From Novosphingobium sp. SCN 66-18 (GTDB lineage: Bacteria; Pseudomonadota; Alphaproteobacteria; Sphingomonadales; Sphingomonadaceae): a stretch of 64,000 bases of DNA. Numbering within the stretch: the stretch's first letter is position 1; the number at the start of each line of letters is the position of its first letter. The stretch spans positions 4,666 through 68,665 of the forward strand of contig MEGD01000017.1 of assembly GCA_001725355.1 (NCBI GenBank), in the 5' to 3' direction. The notes under the pieces were generated by a model. It did no database searches, had not been told where the DNA came from, and saw only the letters and a list, made by a program, of their open reading frames with translations. Position numbers and translations under genes: made by a program. Positions 15,715 to 25,027 of the stretch are shown here, one piece after another.

Positions 15715-18237
15715 ATGACTGCAGACCGTTTCGATCCTTCTTCCGCCGATATCCGCTGGCAGCGCGTCTGGGACGAGCGCGAGAGCTTCCGCGCCGACGA
15801 CGCGAGCAACAAGCCGCGCAGCTACGTGTTGGAAATGTTTCCCTATCCTTCGGGGCGCATCCACATCGGCCACGTCCGCAACTACACGATGGGCGACGTG
15901 CTGGCCCGCTACAAGCGGATGAAGGGCTTCGAGGTGCTGCACCCGATGGGCTGGGACGCCTTCGGGATGCCGGCCGAAAACGCCGCCATGGAAAAGAGCG
16001 TCCACCCCGGCGGCTGGACGCGCGACAACATCGCTACCATGAAGGCGCAGTTGAAGCGCCTGGGCTTCGCGCTCGACTGGAGTCGCGAGATCGCGACCTG
16101 CGAGCCGGAATACTACGGCCACGAACAGGCGCTGTTCCTCGACCTCTACGAGGGCGGACTGGTCTATCGCAAGGAATCGGCGGTCAACTGGGACCCGGTC
16201 GACCAGACCGTGCTGGCCAACGAGCAGGTAATCGACGGGCGCGGCTGGCGTTCGGGCGCGCTGGTGGAAAAGCGCAAGCTGAACCAGTGGTTCCTCAAGA
16301 TCACCGACTTCGCCGAGGAACTGCTGGAAGGCCTGGGCACGCTGGACAACTGGCCGGAAAAGGTCCGGCTGATGCAGGAAAACTGGATCGGCAAGAGCCA
16401 GGGCCTGCAATTCGCCTTCACGCTTTCCAGCGGCGAAAAGTTGGACGTCTATACCACGCGCCCGGACACGATCTTCGGCGCGAGCTTCGTCGCGGTCGCC
16501 GCCGATCACCCCGTGGCGCAGGCCGTGGCCGCCGGCAGCACTGCCGCGCAGGAGTTCATCGCGCTGTGCAAGCAGGGCGGCACCACCGCCGCCGAACTGG
16601 AAACGGCGGAGAAGCTGGGCTTCGACACCGGCATCACCGCGAAGCACCCGTTCACCGGCGCGGACCTGCCGGTCTATATCGCGAACTTCGTGCTGATGGA
16701 TTACGGCACCGGTGCGATCATGGCCGTGCCGGGGCACGACCAGCGCGACTTCGATTTCGCCACCAAGTACGGGTTGCCGATCCTGCGCGTCGTCGCGGCA
16801 GACGCCGCCGATGCCGGCAAGCCCTTCGCGGGCGAGGCCGAAGCCGGCGATGGCGTGCTGGTGAACTCCGGCTTCCTCGATGGCATGGCCGTGGCCGATG
16901 CCAAGGCGGCCGTGATCGCCCGCGCCGAAAGCGAAGGGTGGGGCGAAGGCAAGACGGTGTGGCGCCTGCGCGACTGGGGCGTCAGCCGCCAGCGCTATTG
17001 GGGCACGCCGATCCCGTTCATCCACTGCGAGGTCTGCGGCGTGGTGCCGGTGCCCAAGAAGCAGCTGCCCGTGACGCTGCCCGAGGACGTGGATTTCCAG
17101 ACGCCGGGCAACCCGCTGGTCCGCCACCCCACCTGGAAGCATGTCGATTGCCCGCAATGCGGCGGCCCGGCCCGGCGCGAAACCGACACGCTCGATACTT
17201 TCGTCGATTCGTCGTGGTACTTCCTGCGCTTTGCCAGCCAGCCGGCCGACCGCCCGTTCGATCCCGAACAGATCCGCCAGTGGATGCCGGTGGAACAGTA
17301 TATCGGCGGGATCGAGCACGCGATCCTGCACCTGCTCTACGCCCGCTTCTGGACACGCGCGCTGGCACGGATCGGCAAGCTGGACGTGAAGGAACCCTTC
17401 GCCAGCCTGTTCACGCAAGGGATGGTGACGCACGAGACCTATTCGCGGACCGACGCCACCAGCGGCCAGCCGGTGTGGTTTGCCCCCGCCGAAGTCGAAC
17501 GGACGGGCGAAAGCGCAACGCTCAAGGCGGATGGCGCGCCGGTCGAGATCGGCCGCGTCATCAAGATGTCGAAGTCGAAGAAGAACGTCGTCGATCCCGA
17601 TGAGATCGTCGGCCAGTACGGCGCCGACGCGATTCGCTGGTTCATGCTGTCCGACAGCCCGCCCGAGCGCGACCTGCCGTGGTCCGAAGCCGGCATCGAG
17701 GGCTGCGCGCGCTTCGTCCAGCGGCTGTGGCGCCTGTTCGCGCAATACGACGCTGCCGCCACCGGCGAGGACAAGGCCATCGACCGCAAGGCCCACCAGA
17801 CCGTGCACGCCGTGGCGCAGGACATCGAGGCGCTGGGCTTCAACAAGGCCGTGGCGCGCATCTACGAACTGACCGGCGCGATCGAAAAGACCGCGCCTTC
17901 CGCCAGCCGCTCCGCCGCGATTCGCGCGCTGCTGCTGCTGGTCTCGCCGATGATGCCCCACCTGGCCGAGGAAGCCTTCGCGCGCTTCGGCGAAGGGCTG
18001 GTGGCCGATGCGGCCTGGCCCGCCGTCGATCCGGCGCTGCTGGTCGACGACGAGGTGACCGTGGCGGTGCAGGTCAAGGGCAAGCTGCGCGATACGCTGA
18101 CCGTGGCCAAGGGCACCGCGCGCGAGGAACTGGAACGCCTTGCCCTGGCCAGCGACAAGGTGCAGCGTGCGCTGGACGGGGCGGAAGTGAAGAAGGTGAT
18201 CGTGGTGCCCGATCGGCTGGTGAACCTTGTCGCGTAA
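15715..18237 (+). CDS. leuS: Leucyl-tRNA synthetase
   Basis: Charges tRNA-Leu with leucine; class I synthetase of 840 residues. The HIGH box is [12 protein letters not shown] near residue 49, the editing (CP1) insertion occupies the middle, and the KMSKS loop reads [13 protein letters not shown] near residue 618. A zinc knuckle region with CPQC pattern is visible around 480. ATG 15715 has AGGAG seven bases upstream; the same frame opens earlier without a ribosome site. The last codons overlap lptE by 11 bp, so both are translated from one message. Confidence 0.98.
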   Translation: MTADRFDPSSADIRWQRVWDERESFRADDASNKPRSYVLEMFPYPSGRIHIGHVRNYTMGDVLARYKRMKGFEVLHPMGWDAFGMPAENAAMEKSVHPGGWTRDNIATMKAQLKRLGFALDWSREIATCEPEYYGHEQALFLDLYEGGLVYRKESAVNWDPVDQTVLANEQVIDGRGWRSGALVEKRKLNQWFLKITDFAEELLEGLGTLDNWPEKVRLMQENWIGKSQGLQFAFTLSSGEKLDVYTTRPDTIFGASFVAVAADHPVAQAVAAGSTAAQEFIALCKQGGTTAAELETAEKLGFDTGITAKHPFTGADLPVYIANFVLMDYGTGAIMAVPGHDQRDFDFATKYGLPILRVVAADAADAGKPFAGEAEAGDGVLVNSGFLDGMAVADAKAAVIARAESEGWGEGKTVWRLRDWGVSRQRYWGTPIPFIHCEVCGVVPVPKKQLPVTLPEDVDFQTPGNPLVRHPTWKHVDCPQCGGPARRETDTLDTFVDSSWYFLRFASQPADRPFDPEQIRQWMPVEQYIGGIEHAILHLLYARFWTRALARIGKLDVKEPFASLFTQGMVTHETYSRTDATSGQPVWFAPAEVERTGESATLKADGAPVEIGRVIKMSKSKKNVVDPDEIVGQYGADAIRWFMLSDSPPERDLPWSEAGIEGCARFVQRLWRLFAQYDAAATGEDKAIDRKAHQTVHAVAQDIEALGFNKAVARIYELTGAIEKTAPSASRSAAIRALLLLVSPMMPHLAEEAFARFGEGLVADAAWPAVDPALLVDDEVTVAVQVKGKLRDTLTVAKGTAREELERLALASDKVQRALDGAEVKKVIVVPDRLVNLVA

Positions 18238-18742
18238 CAGGCCTCCCCTCCCCCGGTTGCTGGCCAGCGCGCTGCTGGCGGCGCTGCTCGCCGGGTGCGG
18301 CGGGCTCAGCCCGATGTACGCCGGGGGCGGCAGTGGCACCGTGGCGCGCGCGCTGAGCGGGGTGGAAGTGCCCTCGATCCAGGGCCAGTCCGGCTGGCTG
18401 GTGCGCAACGCGCTGGTCGACCGGCTGGGCGCCGGCGGCAAGGACGGCGCGCGCTACCGGCTCGACGTGCGGCTGGACGAGCGCCTGCAGGGCCTCGGCA
18501 TTCTCTCCGACGATACCGTCACCCGCGAACGGCGCACGCTGCGCGCGCGTTTCCAGCTGGTCGATCTTGCCAGCGGCGATGTCGTGCTGGACGCGACCGC
18601 CGGCGCCGATGCCGGGCTGGACGTGGTCTCCAGCGAATACGCGGTGATCGCGGCGGAACAGACCGCGCTCGAAAACCTTTCGCGCGAAGTGGCCGACCAG
18701 ATCGTCACCCGCGTCGCGGTCAAGCTGCGCAAGCCGCAATGA
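18227..18742 (+). CDS. lptE: LPS-assembly lipoprotein LptE
   Basis: Outer-membrane lipoprotein that plugs and supports the LptD translocon for outer-leaflet glycolipid. The 171-residue product has a short basic start, hydrophobic [14 protein letters not shown] with a clear lipobox, then LSPMYAGG and the LptE-type pattern [16 protein letters not shown] and [17 protein letters not shown] start at 18227 overlaps the leuS end; no ATG or GTG lies in a better place. Position between leuS and holA is the usual one in alphaproteobacteria. In sphingomonads the cargo is probably glycosphingolipid. Confidence 0.88.
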   Translation: MSRNRPPLPRLLASALLAALLAGCGGLSPMYAGGGSGTVARALSGVEVPSIQGQSGWLVRNALVDRLGAGGKDGARYRLDVRLDERLQGLGILSDDTVTRERRTLRARFQLVDLASGDVVLDATAGADAGLDVVSSEYAVIAAEQTALENLSREVADQIVTRVAVKLRKPQ

Positions 18743-18779
18743 TCCACGCCGCGCGGGCCGCCGGACCGGACCGCCGGCC

Positions 18780-19802
18780 GTGAAAGCCACGCAGAAGAAC
18801 TTCGCCGGCACCGCTGCCCGCGCCGCGCGCGAATGCCGCGTGTTCTATTTCTGCGGCCCCGACGAAGCCGGCGCGGGCGATGCCGCGCAGAAGATCGCCG
18901 GCTTGCTGGGCGAGGCCGAGCGCGTGGAGATTGCCGGATCGGAGCTGAAGCGCGATCCGGTGAAACTGGCTGACGAGGCGCGTTCGGTCTCGCTGTTCGG
19001 CGACAAGCGGCAGATTCACGTGCGCACCGCCGGAGACGAGGCCTACGACGCGGTGGAAACGCTGCTCGCCAGCCCGGTGGACGGCTGGCCGGTGCTGATC
19101 GTCGCCAGCTCCGCCACCGACAAGTCGCGCGTGGCCAAGCTGCTGGGCGACCGCCCCGATGCGCTGGTGGCGATGTTCCATCCCCCCGACGTCAAATCGG
19201 TGACAGAGGCCGTCCGCGTCATGGCCGACGCCGCCGGCGTACGCCTGACCGGGGAACTGGCCGAACGCATCGCGCGCGGTACGGGGCTGGACACGCGCAT
19301 GGCGCGCAGCGAGATCGAGAAGCTCGCGCTCTACCTCGACGCCAGCGCCCAGGCCCCGCGCACCGCCGACGCCGCCGCGTTCGACGCGATCGGCGCGGTC
19401 AACGAGGACGATGGCTTCATGCCGCTGGTCAACGCCGTGCTGGGCGGCGATGCCGCGCGCCTGCCGGGCGAACTGGCGCGGATGCGCGAACTGGCGCTCA
19501 ATCCGGAGGGCCTGCTGCTCGCCTTCGAACGGCGCGCGGTGCAGCTGGCGGACCTCGCCGGCCGCCTCGGCCACCGCAGCGACCTCGGCGCCTTCATGGA
19601 AGACGAAGTGACATCCCGCCGCGTGTTCTTCCGCGACCGCCAGGACCTCGCCAACCAGCTCCGCCGCTGGCGCGGCCGCAAGCTGGAACGCCTGCTCGCC
19701 CGCCTGATCGCCTTGCACCGCACCCTGCTCGGCGACAGCCAGAACAGCGAACTGGCGCTGGCGCAAGGCCTGGCGGAGATTGCGCGGGCGGCGGGGCGGT
19801 GA
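18780..19802 (+). CDS. holA: DNA polymerase III delta subunit
   Basis: Clamp-loader subunit that opens the beta clamp during replication. The 340-residue protein follows HolA organisation: an N-terminal AAA-like fold without a P-loop, a middle region with SVSLFGDKRQIHV and WPVLIVASSATDKSRVAKLL, and a C-terminal collar with LARMRELALNPEGLLLAFERR. The start is GTG 18780, 37 bp after lptE. The order leuS-lptE-holA matches the common alphaproteobacterial arrangement, where essential replication and envelope genes share a transcript. It converges on kdsA; the 119-bp gap holds GCAATG/CATTGC inverted repeats (19813-19836) that may end transcription. Confidence 0.92.
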   Translation: MKATQKNFAGTAARAARECRVFYFCGPDEAGAGDAAQKIAGLLGEAERVEIAGSELKRDPVKLADEARSVSLFGDKRQIHVRTAGDEAYDAVETLLASPVDGWPVLIVASSATDKSRVAKLLGDRPDALVAMFHPPDVKSVTEAVRVMADAAGVRLTGELAERIARGTGLDTRMARSEIEKLALYLDASAQAPRTADAAAFDAIGAVNEDDGFMPLVNAVLGGDAARLPGELARMRELALNPEGLLLAFERRAVQLADLAGRLGHRSDLGAFMEDEVTSRRVFFRDRQDLANQLRRWRGRKLERLLARLIALHRTLLGDSQNSELALAQGLAEIARAAGR

Positions 19803-19921
19803 GGATTGTGCCGCAATGGCAAAGCGGATCATTGCCGCAATGAAAGCAAGTGCGCGCTAATCGTTGGGACAAGGCCGAAAAGGCGGCATGGCTGCCGGCG
19901 TCGGCAATCTGCAGACGGCAA

Positions 19922-20752
19922 CTACCCCCCCTTCACCACCCCATCAATCGCCAGCAGCTGTCGCATCAGCGGCTCGAACGCGTCGAGCGGCAGGGCGTTG
20001 GGGCCGTCCGACAGGGCCTGGTCCGGATCGGGGTGCGTTTCCATGAACAGGCCGGCAATGCCCGCCGCCACGGCCGCGCGGGCGAGCAGGGGGACGAATT
20101 CGCGCTGTCCGCCCGATCGTTCGCCAAGGCCGCCGGGCTGCTGGACCGAATGGGTGGCGTCGAACACCACCGGGCAGCCGGTTTCCGCCATGATGGCGAG
20201 GCCACGCATGTCGGACACCAGCGTGTTGTAGCCGAACGAGGTGCCGCGGTCGCACAGCAGGAACGCATCGGTCTCGTGCCCCGCCGCGCGCGCCGCGTTG
20301 CGGGCCTTGGCCACCACCTGGCGCATGTCCCCCGGCGCCATGAACTGGGCCTTCTTGATATTGACCGGCTTGCCCGAAGCGGCGACGGCGGCGATGAAAT
20401 CGGTCTGCCGCGCGAGGAAAGCCGGCGTCTGAAGCACGTCCACCGCCTGCGCCACGGCCGCAACCTGCCCGGCTTCGTGGACGTCGGTCAGGACGGGCAA
20501 CCCGGTCCGTTCGCGCACCTTTTCGAGGATGCGCAGCCCTTCGTCCATGCCAAGCCCGCGAAACGACTGGTCCGAAGTGCGGTTCGCCTTGTCGAAGGAG
20601 CTCTTGAAAATCAGGAACAGGTCCAGCTTGTCGGCAATGGCGGCCAGGCGTTCGGCCACGCTCAGGGTAAGATGTTCGTTTTCGATCACACAGGGGCCGG
20701 CGATTGCGAAAAGCCTCGAATCAGCACCGATGTCGCGTTCACAAAGCCGCAT
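19922..20752 (-). CDS. kdsA: 3-deoxy-8-phosphooctulonate synthase (Kdo-8-P synthase)
   Basis: Condenses PEP with arabinose 5-phosphate to Kdo-8-phosphate. The 276 residues include the barrel start [32 protein letters not shown] and [13 protein letters not shown], and the catalytic loop [15 protein letters not shown] 20752 matches the family start MRLCERDIG; a GTG at 20767 adds five residues. It diverges from kpsF and kdsB, which make its substrate and activate its product, so the three encode a full route to CMP-Kdo beside kpsC and kpsS. That placement ties Kdo synthesis here to capsule rather than to a lipid A operon. Confidence 0.96.
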   Translation of the reverse strand: MRLCERDIGADSRLFAIAGPCVIENEHLTLSVAERLAAIADKLDLFLIFKSSFDKANRTSDQSFRGLGMDEGLRILEKVRERTGLPVLTDVHEAGQVAAVAQAVDVLQTPAFLARQTDFIAAVAASGKPVNIKKAQFMAPGDMRQVVAKARNAARAAGHETDAFLLCDRGTSFGYNTLVSDMRGLAIMAETGCPVVFDATHSVQQPGGLGERSGGQREFVPLLARAAVAAGIAGLFMETHPDPDQALSDGPNALPLDAFEPLMRQLLAIDGVVKGG

Positions 20753-20904
20753 GAGGAATTCCGCCACCTTTCGAAAGCCGGGACAGAGCCGCCCGTTTCA
20801 GACATAAATTAACTTGATTTCAGCGTTCTTGCCCTCATGGATAAGCGGGGCCATTTTGGCAATTTCTCTTGTTACAAATACCTGAAATACATGCAAAACG
20901 CCCG

Positions 20905-20945
20905 CTACACACGGCACTTGGCAAATGCCTTCGGGAAAAGTGTAG
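20905..20945 (+). promoter_or_regulatory. Stem-loop in the kpsF leader
   Basis: CTACAC (20905-20910) pairs with GTGTAG (20940-20945), and inside GGCACTT (20913-20919) pairs with AAATGCC (20923-20929) with one mismatch. It ends seven bases before the AAGGTGG ribosome site of kpsF and could affect access to it. Confidence 0.35.
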
Positions 20946-20960
20946 AGAACCAAGGTGGAA

Positions 20961-21947
20961 ATGAAGATCGAGAATTTCCGGCCGGTTTACACGGCTTCCG
21001 CATTGAAAACGCTGGAGATCGAGCTTCAGGCGCTGAAGACCCTGAAAGGCGTGCTGCAGACGCAGCGATTCGGGCACTCGCTCGACATGGCAATCGATGC
21101 CATGGTGCAGACCAAGGGCCGTGTCATCGTCAGCGGCATGGGCAAGAGCGGGCATATCGGCCGCAAGATCGCCGCGACTCTGCGGTCGACCGGCACCTCG
21201 TCGGTGTTTCTCCACCCGGGCGAAGCCAGCCACGGCGATCTGGGTGTCATCACGCAAGGCGATGTCGTGCTGGCCATCACCTGGTCGGGCGAAACCGCCG
21301 AGCTGCGGGACATCTTCGATTATTGCCACCGCCTCGGCTCCAAGCTGATCGTGGCGACGGCGCATCCCGACAGTTCGGCGGCGCGGGCCGCGGACATCTG
21401 CCTGGAACTGCCCCAGGTGCGCGAAGCCTGCCCCAACGATCTCGCGCCCACCTCGTCCACCACGCTGCAGCTCGTGCTCGGCGATGTGCTGGCGGTGGCG
21501 CTGATCGAAGCGCGCGGCTTCACCCCTTCGGACTTCCGGGTGTTCCACCCTGGCGGCCGTCTGGGTGCGCAGCTTTCCACGGTCGCGCACGTCATGGGCA
21601 CCGGCAGCGCGATCCCCAAGGTCACCCGGCACGCCACGCTATCGGGCGCCACGCTGGAAATGAGCCGCAAGCGCTATGGCGCGACGGCGGTCGTCGACGA
21701 TGCCGAGCGGCTGATCGGCGTCTTCACCGACGGCGATCTGCGCCGCTGCATCGCGGTGCATGACCTGAACGATGCGATCGGCCTGCACATGTCGCCCAAC
21801 CCGGTGACGGTATCGCCCGCCACGCTCTGTTCCGACGCGCTGCGCATCCTCAACGAGAACGCCGTGTCCGTGCTGTTCGTGATCGAAGGCGAACAGCTGG
21901 TGGGCGTGGTGCACATGCACGATATCGTCAGGGCCGGCATTGCCTGA
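20961..21947 (+). CDS. kpsF: Arabinose-5-phosphate isomerase (KpsF/KdsD)
   Basis: Interconverts ribulose 5-phosphate and arabinose 5-phosphate, the first Kdo precursor. The 328 residues contain a SIS domain (GRVIVSGMGKSGHIGRKIA, then SSVFLHPGEASHGDLG and ITWSGET) and two CBS repeats from about residue 205 (VVDDAERLIGVFTDGDLRR; VLFVIEGEQLVGVVHMHDIV). ATG 20961 fits AAGGTGG five bases upstream; GTG 20955 is possible. The next gene, kdsB, overlaps its end by eight bases, so the two are coupled. CBS domains may sense a nucleotide such as CMP-Kdo. Confidence 0.95.
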   Translation: MKIENFRPVYTASALKTLEIELQALKTLKGVLQTQRFGHSLDMAIDAMVQTKGRVIVSGMGKSGHIGRKIAATLRSTGTSSVFLHPGEASHGDLGVITQGDVVLAITWSGETAELRDIFDYCHRLGSKLIVATAHPDSSAARAADICLELPQVREACPNDLAPTSSTTLQLVLGDVLAVALIEARGFTPSDFRVFHPGGRLGAQLSTVAHVMGTGSAIPKVTRHATLSGATLEMSRKRYGATAVVDDAERLIGVFTDGDLRRCIAVHDLNDAIGLHMSPNPVTVSPATLCSDALRILNENAVSVLFVIEGEQLVGVVHMHDIVRAGIA

Positions 21948-22782
21948 CACTTTACCTGATTCCGGGCCAGCTTCCGGGCCGGACATCATCATCATTCCGG
22001 CCCGGTTCGGGTCGACCCGCCTGCCCGGCAAGCCGCTGCTGCCCATCGCCGGACGAACGCTGCTGGACCGGGTCGTGGCCATCGCGCGCACGGCAGCGGC
22101 GCAGGCCGGTGATTGCGAGGTCGTCGTGGCGACTGACGACGAACGGATCGCCGCGCATGGCCGCGAACTGGGCGTCGATGTCGCGATGACCCCCGCCGAT
22201 CTCGACTCCGGCTCCGTCCGCGCTTTTGCCGCGGCGTCCGCGCGCACGCCCCCGCCCGCGTTCGTGGTCAACCTTCAGGGGGACGCCCCGTTCACACCCG
22301 CCGCGATCGTGGCCGGGCTGCTGGACGTCCTGCGCCAGCGGACGGCCGCGGTCGTAACGCCGGTGTTCCAGCTCGACTGGCCGCGGCTCGACCGCCTGCG
22401 CGCGCACAAGCGGACGGCGCCTTTCAGCGGCACGACCTGCGTGCGGGCTCCCGATGGCCGGGCGCTGTGGTTTTCCAAGACCATCCTGCCCGCCCTGCGC
22501 GGGGAGGACGGTTTGCGGGCACAACCGCTCTCTCCGGTCTGGCAACACCTTGGCCTTTACGGATATAGCTTTCCGGCTCTGGAATGGTTCGCATCGGCGC
22601 GGGCCAGCCAGTACGAGAAGCTGGAAGGTCTGGAACAGTTGCGCTTCCTCGAACATGGATGGGCGATCGACACGATCGCCGTGGACGTCCCTCCGCATGT
22701 CCTTTCCGGAATCGATACGCCCGAAGACCTGACGCTGGCCGAAGAGGCCATCGCCCGGTTCGGCGATCCCTATCCCGCGTAA
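21940..22782 (+). CDS. kdsB: CMP-Kdo synthetase (3-deoxy-manno-octulosonate cytidylyltransferase)
   Basis: Activates Kdo with CTP to CMP-Kdo, the donor used by KpsC and KpsS. Family marks in 280 residues are IIIIPARFGSTRLPGKPL, VVVATDDERIA, VNLQGDAPF (an NLQGD variant of the metal/nucleotide site) and HLGLYGYSFPALEWF. Only a TTG at 21940 can start the frame; it overlaps kpsF by eight bases and no ATG occurs before the first motif. By context it is the KpsU-type capsule copy, though it may be the only one in the genome. Confidence 0.93.
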   Translation: MPDTLPDSGPASGPDIIIIPARFGSTRLPGKPLLPIAGRTLLDRVVAIARTAAAQAGDCEVVVATDDERIAAHGRELGVDVAMTPADLDSGSVRAFAAASARTPPPAFVVNLQGDAPFTPAAIVAGLLDVLRQRTAAVVTPVFQLDWPRLDRLRAHKRTAPFSGTTCVRAPDGRALWFSKTILPALRGEDGLRAQPLSPVWQHLGLYGYSFPALEWFASARASQYEKLEGLEQLRFLEHGWAIDTIAVDVPPHVLSGIDTPEDLTLAEEAIARFGDPYPA

Positions 22783-22790
22783 GCGCCCGC

Positions 22791-23405
22791 GTGTTCGTCA
22801 TCGTCCGCCACGGCAAGACCTTTGCCGCCGGGGAGCCGCCGCGCCGCATTGGCGCGCGCACCGACCTTCCGCTGACCGCGGAGGGTGAACAGGAAGCCCG
22901 CCGGCTGGGCAATCACTTCGCCGCGCTGGGCTGGCGCTTCGGCAAGGCGCTGGTCTCTCCGCTCCTCCGCGCCCAGCAGACCGCAGCGCCCATCCTGGCC
23001 GCGCAAGGCACGGCGATCACGGCCGAGGAGGCGGATTTCCTTGCCGAGATCGACCACGGACCGGACGAGAACCGGACCGAGGACGCCGTGCTGGCGCGAA
23101 TCGGCAGCACCGCACTGCAGGCCTGGGATCACGCCGCCGAACCACCGCCGGGATGGACCGTGAACGCGTCCGCGCGCATCGCGGCCTGGGCGGATCTGTT
23201 CGCGCGCGCCCCCGTCGATCCTGATGCCCCGGTGCTGCTGGTGACCAGCAACGGCGCCGCCCGCTTCGCGCTGCTCGCCGATCCGGCCCTGCGCACAGCG
23301 GCCGACGCACTGCCGTCGCTCAAGCTGCCCACGGGCGGCTATGGCGTGATCCGCCACAACGCGGATGGGCGGCTTGAAGTTCCGGTCTGGGGCCAGCGCC
23401 CTTGA
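22791..23405 (+). CDS. Histidine phosphatase family protein
   Basis: Branch-1 histidine phosphatase of 204 residues. VFVIVRHGKT carries the phosphorylated His of the RHG motif, ALVSPLLRAQQTA follows, and a late VTSNGAARFALLA supplies the position where the second catalytic His often sits (here no His, so this site is degenerate). GTG 22791, nine bases after the kdsB stop, is the natural start. Flanked by kdsB and kpsC, it could be the Kdo-8-phosphate phosphatase (KdsC function) for this locus, since no HAD-type KdsC is visible; that is an inference from gaps in the pathway. Confidence 0.75.
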   Translation: MFVIVRHGKTFAAGEPPRRIGARTDLPLTAEGEQEARRLGNHFAALGWRFGKALVSPLLRAQQTAAPILAAQGTAITAEEADFLAEIDHGPDENRTEDAVLARIGSTALQAWDHAAEPPPGWTVNASARIAAWADLFARAPVDPDAPVLLVTSNGAARFALLADPALRTAADALPSLKLPTGGYGVIRHNADGRLEVPVWGQRP

Positions 23406-23407
23406 GC

Positions 23408-25027
23408 ATGACCTCGCCGCTCCTGCTGCGCGCGCCGCCGTTTCCGGGCCTCGATGCGGAAATCACGATCGTCGGCGCTGCCTCTGAGTCGCCGGAAGAC
23501 GACGATCGGGCAACCCTGTTCGCCCGCATCCGCGCCGCACGAGTCGGCGGCGCGTTCTGGGAAAGGCCCGCCGCGCTTTCGCGCCCCGCCTCGATCGTCC
23601 TGCGCCCCCGTTCGGCCGATGAAGCCCCAGCGCTGGCCAGCGGCATCGGACAGCAGGAAGCGGCGGAAGCGCTGTGGGTCGCTCCCTCTCGCGCGGATGC
23701 AGTCGATCCGTGGTCTGTGCTCGACGAAGCGGGCTTGCTCGTGGCGCACGGCGATGACGAATGGGTCGCCCTGGCGTGCATCGCCGGCGTGCCGGTGCGC
23801 GTTCTGTCCTCTGGCCGCTTCGGCGCACCGGGCGACGGGCAGGCGGAGCTGGAAGCCACGGCCCTGCGCGCGCTGGCCACGCCGTGCTATCGCGATCCGT
23901 TCACCGGCGGCGCCACGACGCTGTCGGCCACGATCACAACTCTGGCCGAATGGCGCCGGATCATCGACGGCAACCGGGGGATCGTCGCGGCCTGCGGCAT
24001 GGCCTGGTGGAAACGCGAGGAAATTCGCCGCTTCCTGTGGTGCCCGGGCCAGCCGTTGCGGATCGTCTCGCGCCCCGCGCGCGCGCTGGACCTGGCGGCA
24101 CGGCACGATGGCCAGGTGGCCATCTGGCCCTCGCGCGTATCGCCCGCGCTGCTCACCGCCGCCGAAGGCAAGGGCGTGCCACTCGTGCGCGTGGAGGACG
24201 GCTTTGTCCGCTCGGTCGGCCTGGGCAGCAATCTGGTGCCGCCATCCTCGATCGTGGTGGACCGCCAGGGCATCCATTTCGATCCTTCCGGCCCCAGCGA
24301 CCTCGAAACGATTCTCGCCACGACCCGCTTCGCGCCCGAGCTGATCGAGCGTGCGCGCGGCTTGCGCGAAACGATCGTGGCCGCCGGGATCAGCAAGTAT
24401 TCCACCGGCGCGGCCTCGTCAGCCCCGCCGCGCCAGCCCGGGCGGCGGCTGGTGCTGGTGCCCGCGCAGGTGGAGGACGACATGTCGGTGCTGGCCGGTG
24501 GCGGAGGGCTGCATTCCAATCTGGAACTGCTCCGCCGCGCCCGCGCGCTGGAGCCGGATGCCGAAATCTGGTTCCGGCCGCATCCCGATGTCGATGCCGG
24601 CCACCGCAAGGGCGCGGTGCCCGATGGAGCGGTGCTGCAACTGGCCGACCGCATCGTGCGCGAAGGCGGCATGGCCCCGCTGCTGGATGTGGTCGATGCC
24701 GTGCACGTGCTGACCTCGCTGACCGGCTTCGAGGCGCTGATGCGCGGGCGCGCGGTGACCTGCCACGGCACGCCGTTCTACGCCGGCTGGGGGCTGACCC
24801 GCGATCTGGGGGCGATACCGGACCGGCGCGGGCGCGCGCTGACGCTGGACGAACTCGTCGCCGGGGTGCTGATCCTCTACCCGCGCTATCTCGATCCCGT
24901 CACCGGCCTGCCCTGCCCGCCTGAAGTGCTGGTGCGCCGCATGGCGGCAAACCGCGCGCCCAACCGGCTGGGCTGGGTGGCGCCCTTGCGCCGCTGGCAG
25001 GGGCGGTTCATGGCGATGTGGCGATGA
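23408..25027 (+). CDS. kpsC: Capsule Kdo-transferase KpsC, one intact catalytic module
   Basis: Extends the beta-Kdo linker on lipid that carries group-2-type capsules. At 539 residues it is shorter than E. coli KpsC (about 675, two transferase modules). Residues about 185-505 form one complete module: VEDGFVRSVGLGS near 263, WFRPHPDVD near 388, GTPFYAGWGLT near 453 and YPRYLDPVTG. Residues about 100-180 (WSVLDEAGLLVAHG...AGVPVRVLS, then DPFTGGATT) look like only the tail of a first module, missing its EDGF motif. ATG 23408 follows the phosphatase stop by two bases. The last codons overlap the next glycosyltransferase. Confidence 0.9.
   Translation: MTSPLLLRAPPFPGLDAEITIVGAASESPEDDDRATLFARIRAARVGGAFWERPAALSRPASIVLRPRSADEAPALASGIGQQEAAEALWVAPSRADAVDPWSVLDEAGLLVAHGDDEWVALACIAGVPVRVLSSGRFGAPGDGQAELEATALRALATPCYRDPFTGGATTLSATITTLAEWRRIIDGNRGIVAACGMAWWKREEIRRFLWCPGQPLRIVSRPARALDLAARHDGQVAIWPSRVSPALLTAAEGKGVPLVRVEDGFVRSVGLGSNLVPPSSIVVDRQGIHFDPSGPSDLETILATTRFAPELIERARGLRETIVAAGISKYSTGAASSAPPRQPGRRLVLVPAQVEDDMSVLAGGGGLHSNLELLRRARALEPDAEIWFRPHPDVDAGHRKGAVPDGAVLQLADRIVREGGMAPLLDVVDAVHVLTSLTGFEALMRGRAVTCHGTPFYAGWGLTRDLGAIPDRRGRALTLDELVAGVLILYPRYLDPVTGLPCPPEVLVRRMAANRAPNRLGWVAPLRRWQGRFMAMWR

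Noticed and set aside
15622-18441. 939-codon open frame on the minus strand across leuS
   Set aside because: It is antisense to leuS and lptE, contains no recognisable motifs and is rich in Arg, Gly and His, as expected from GC-rich codon bias.
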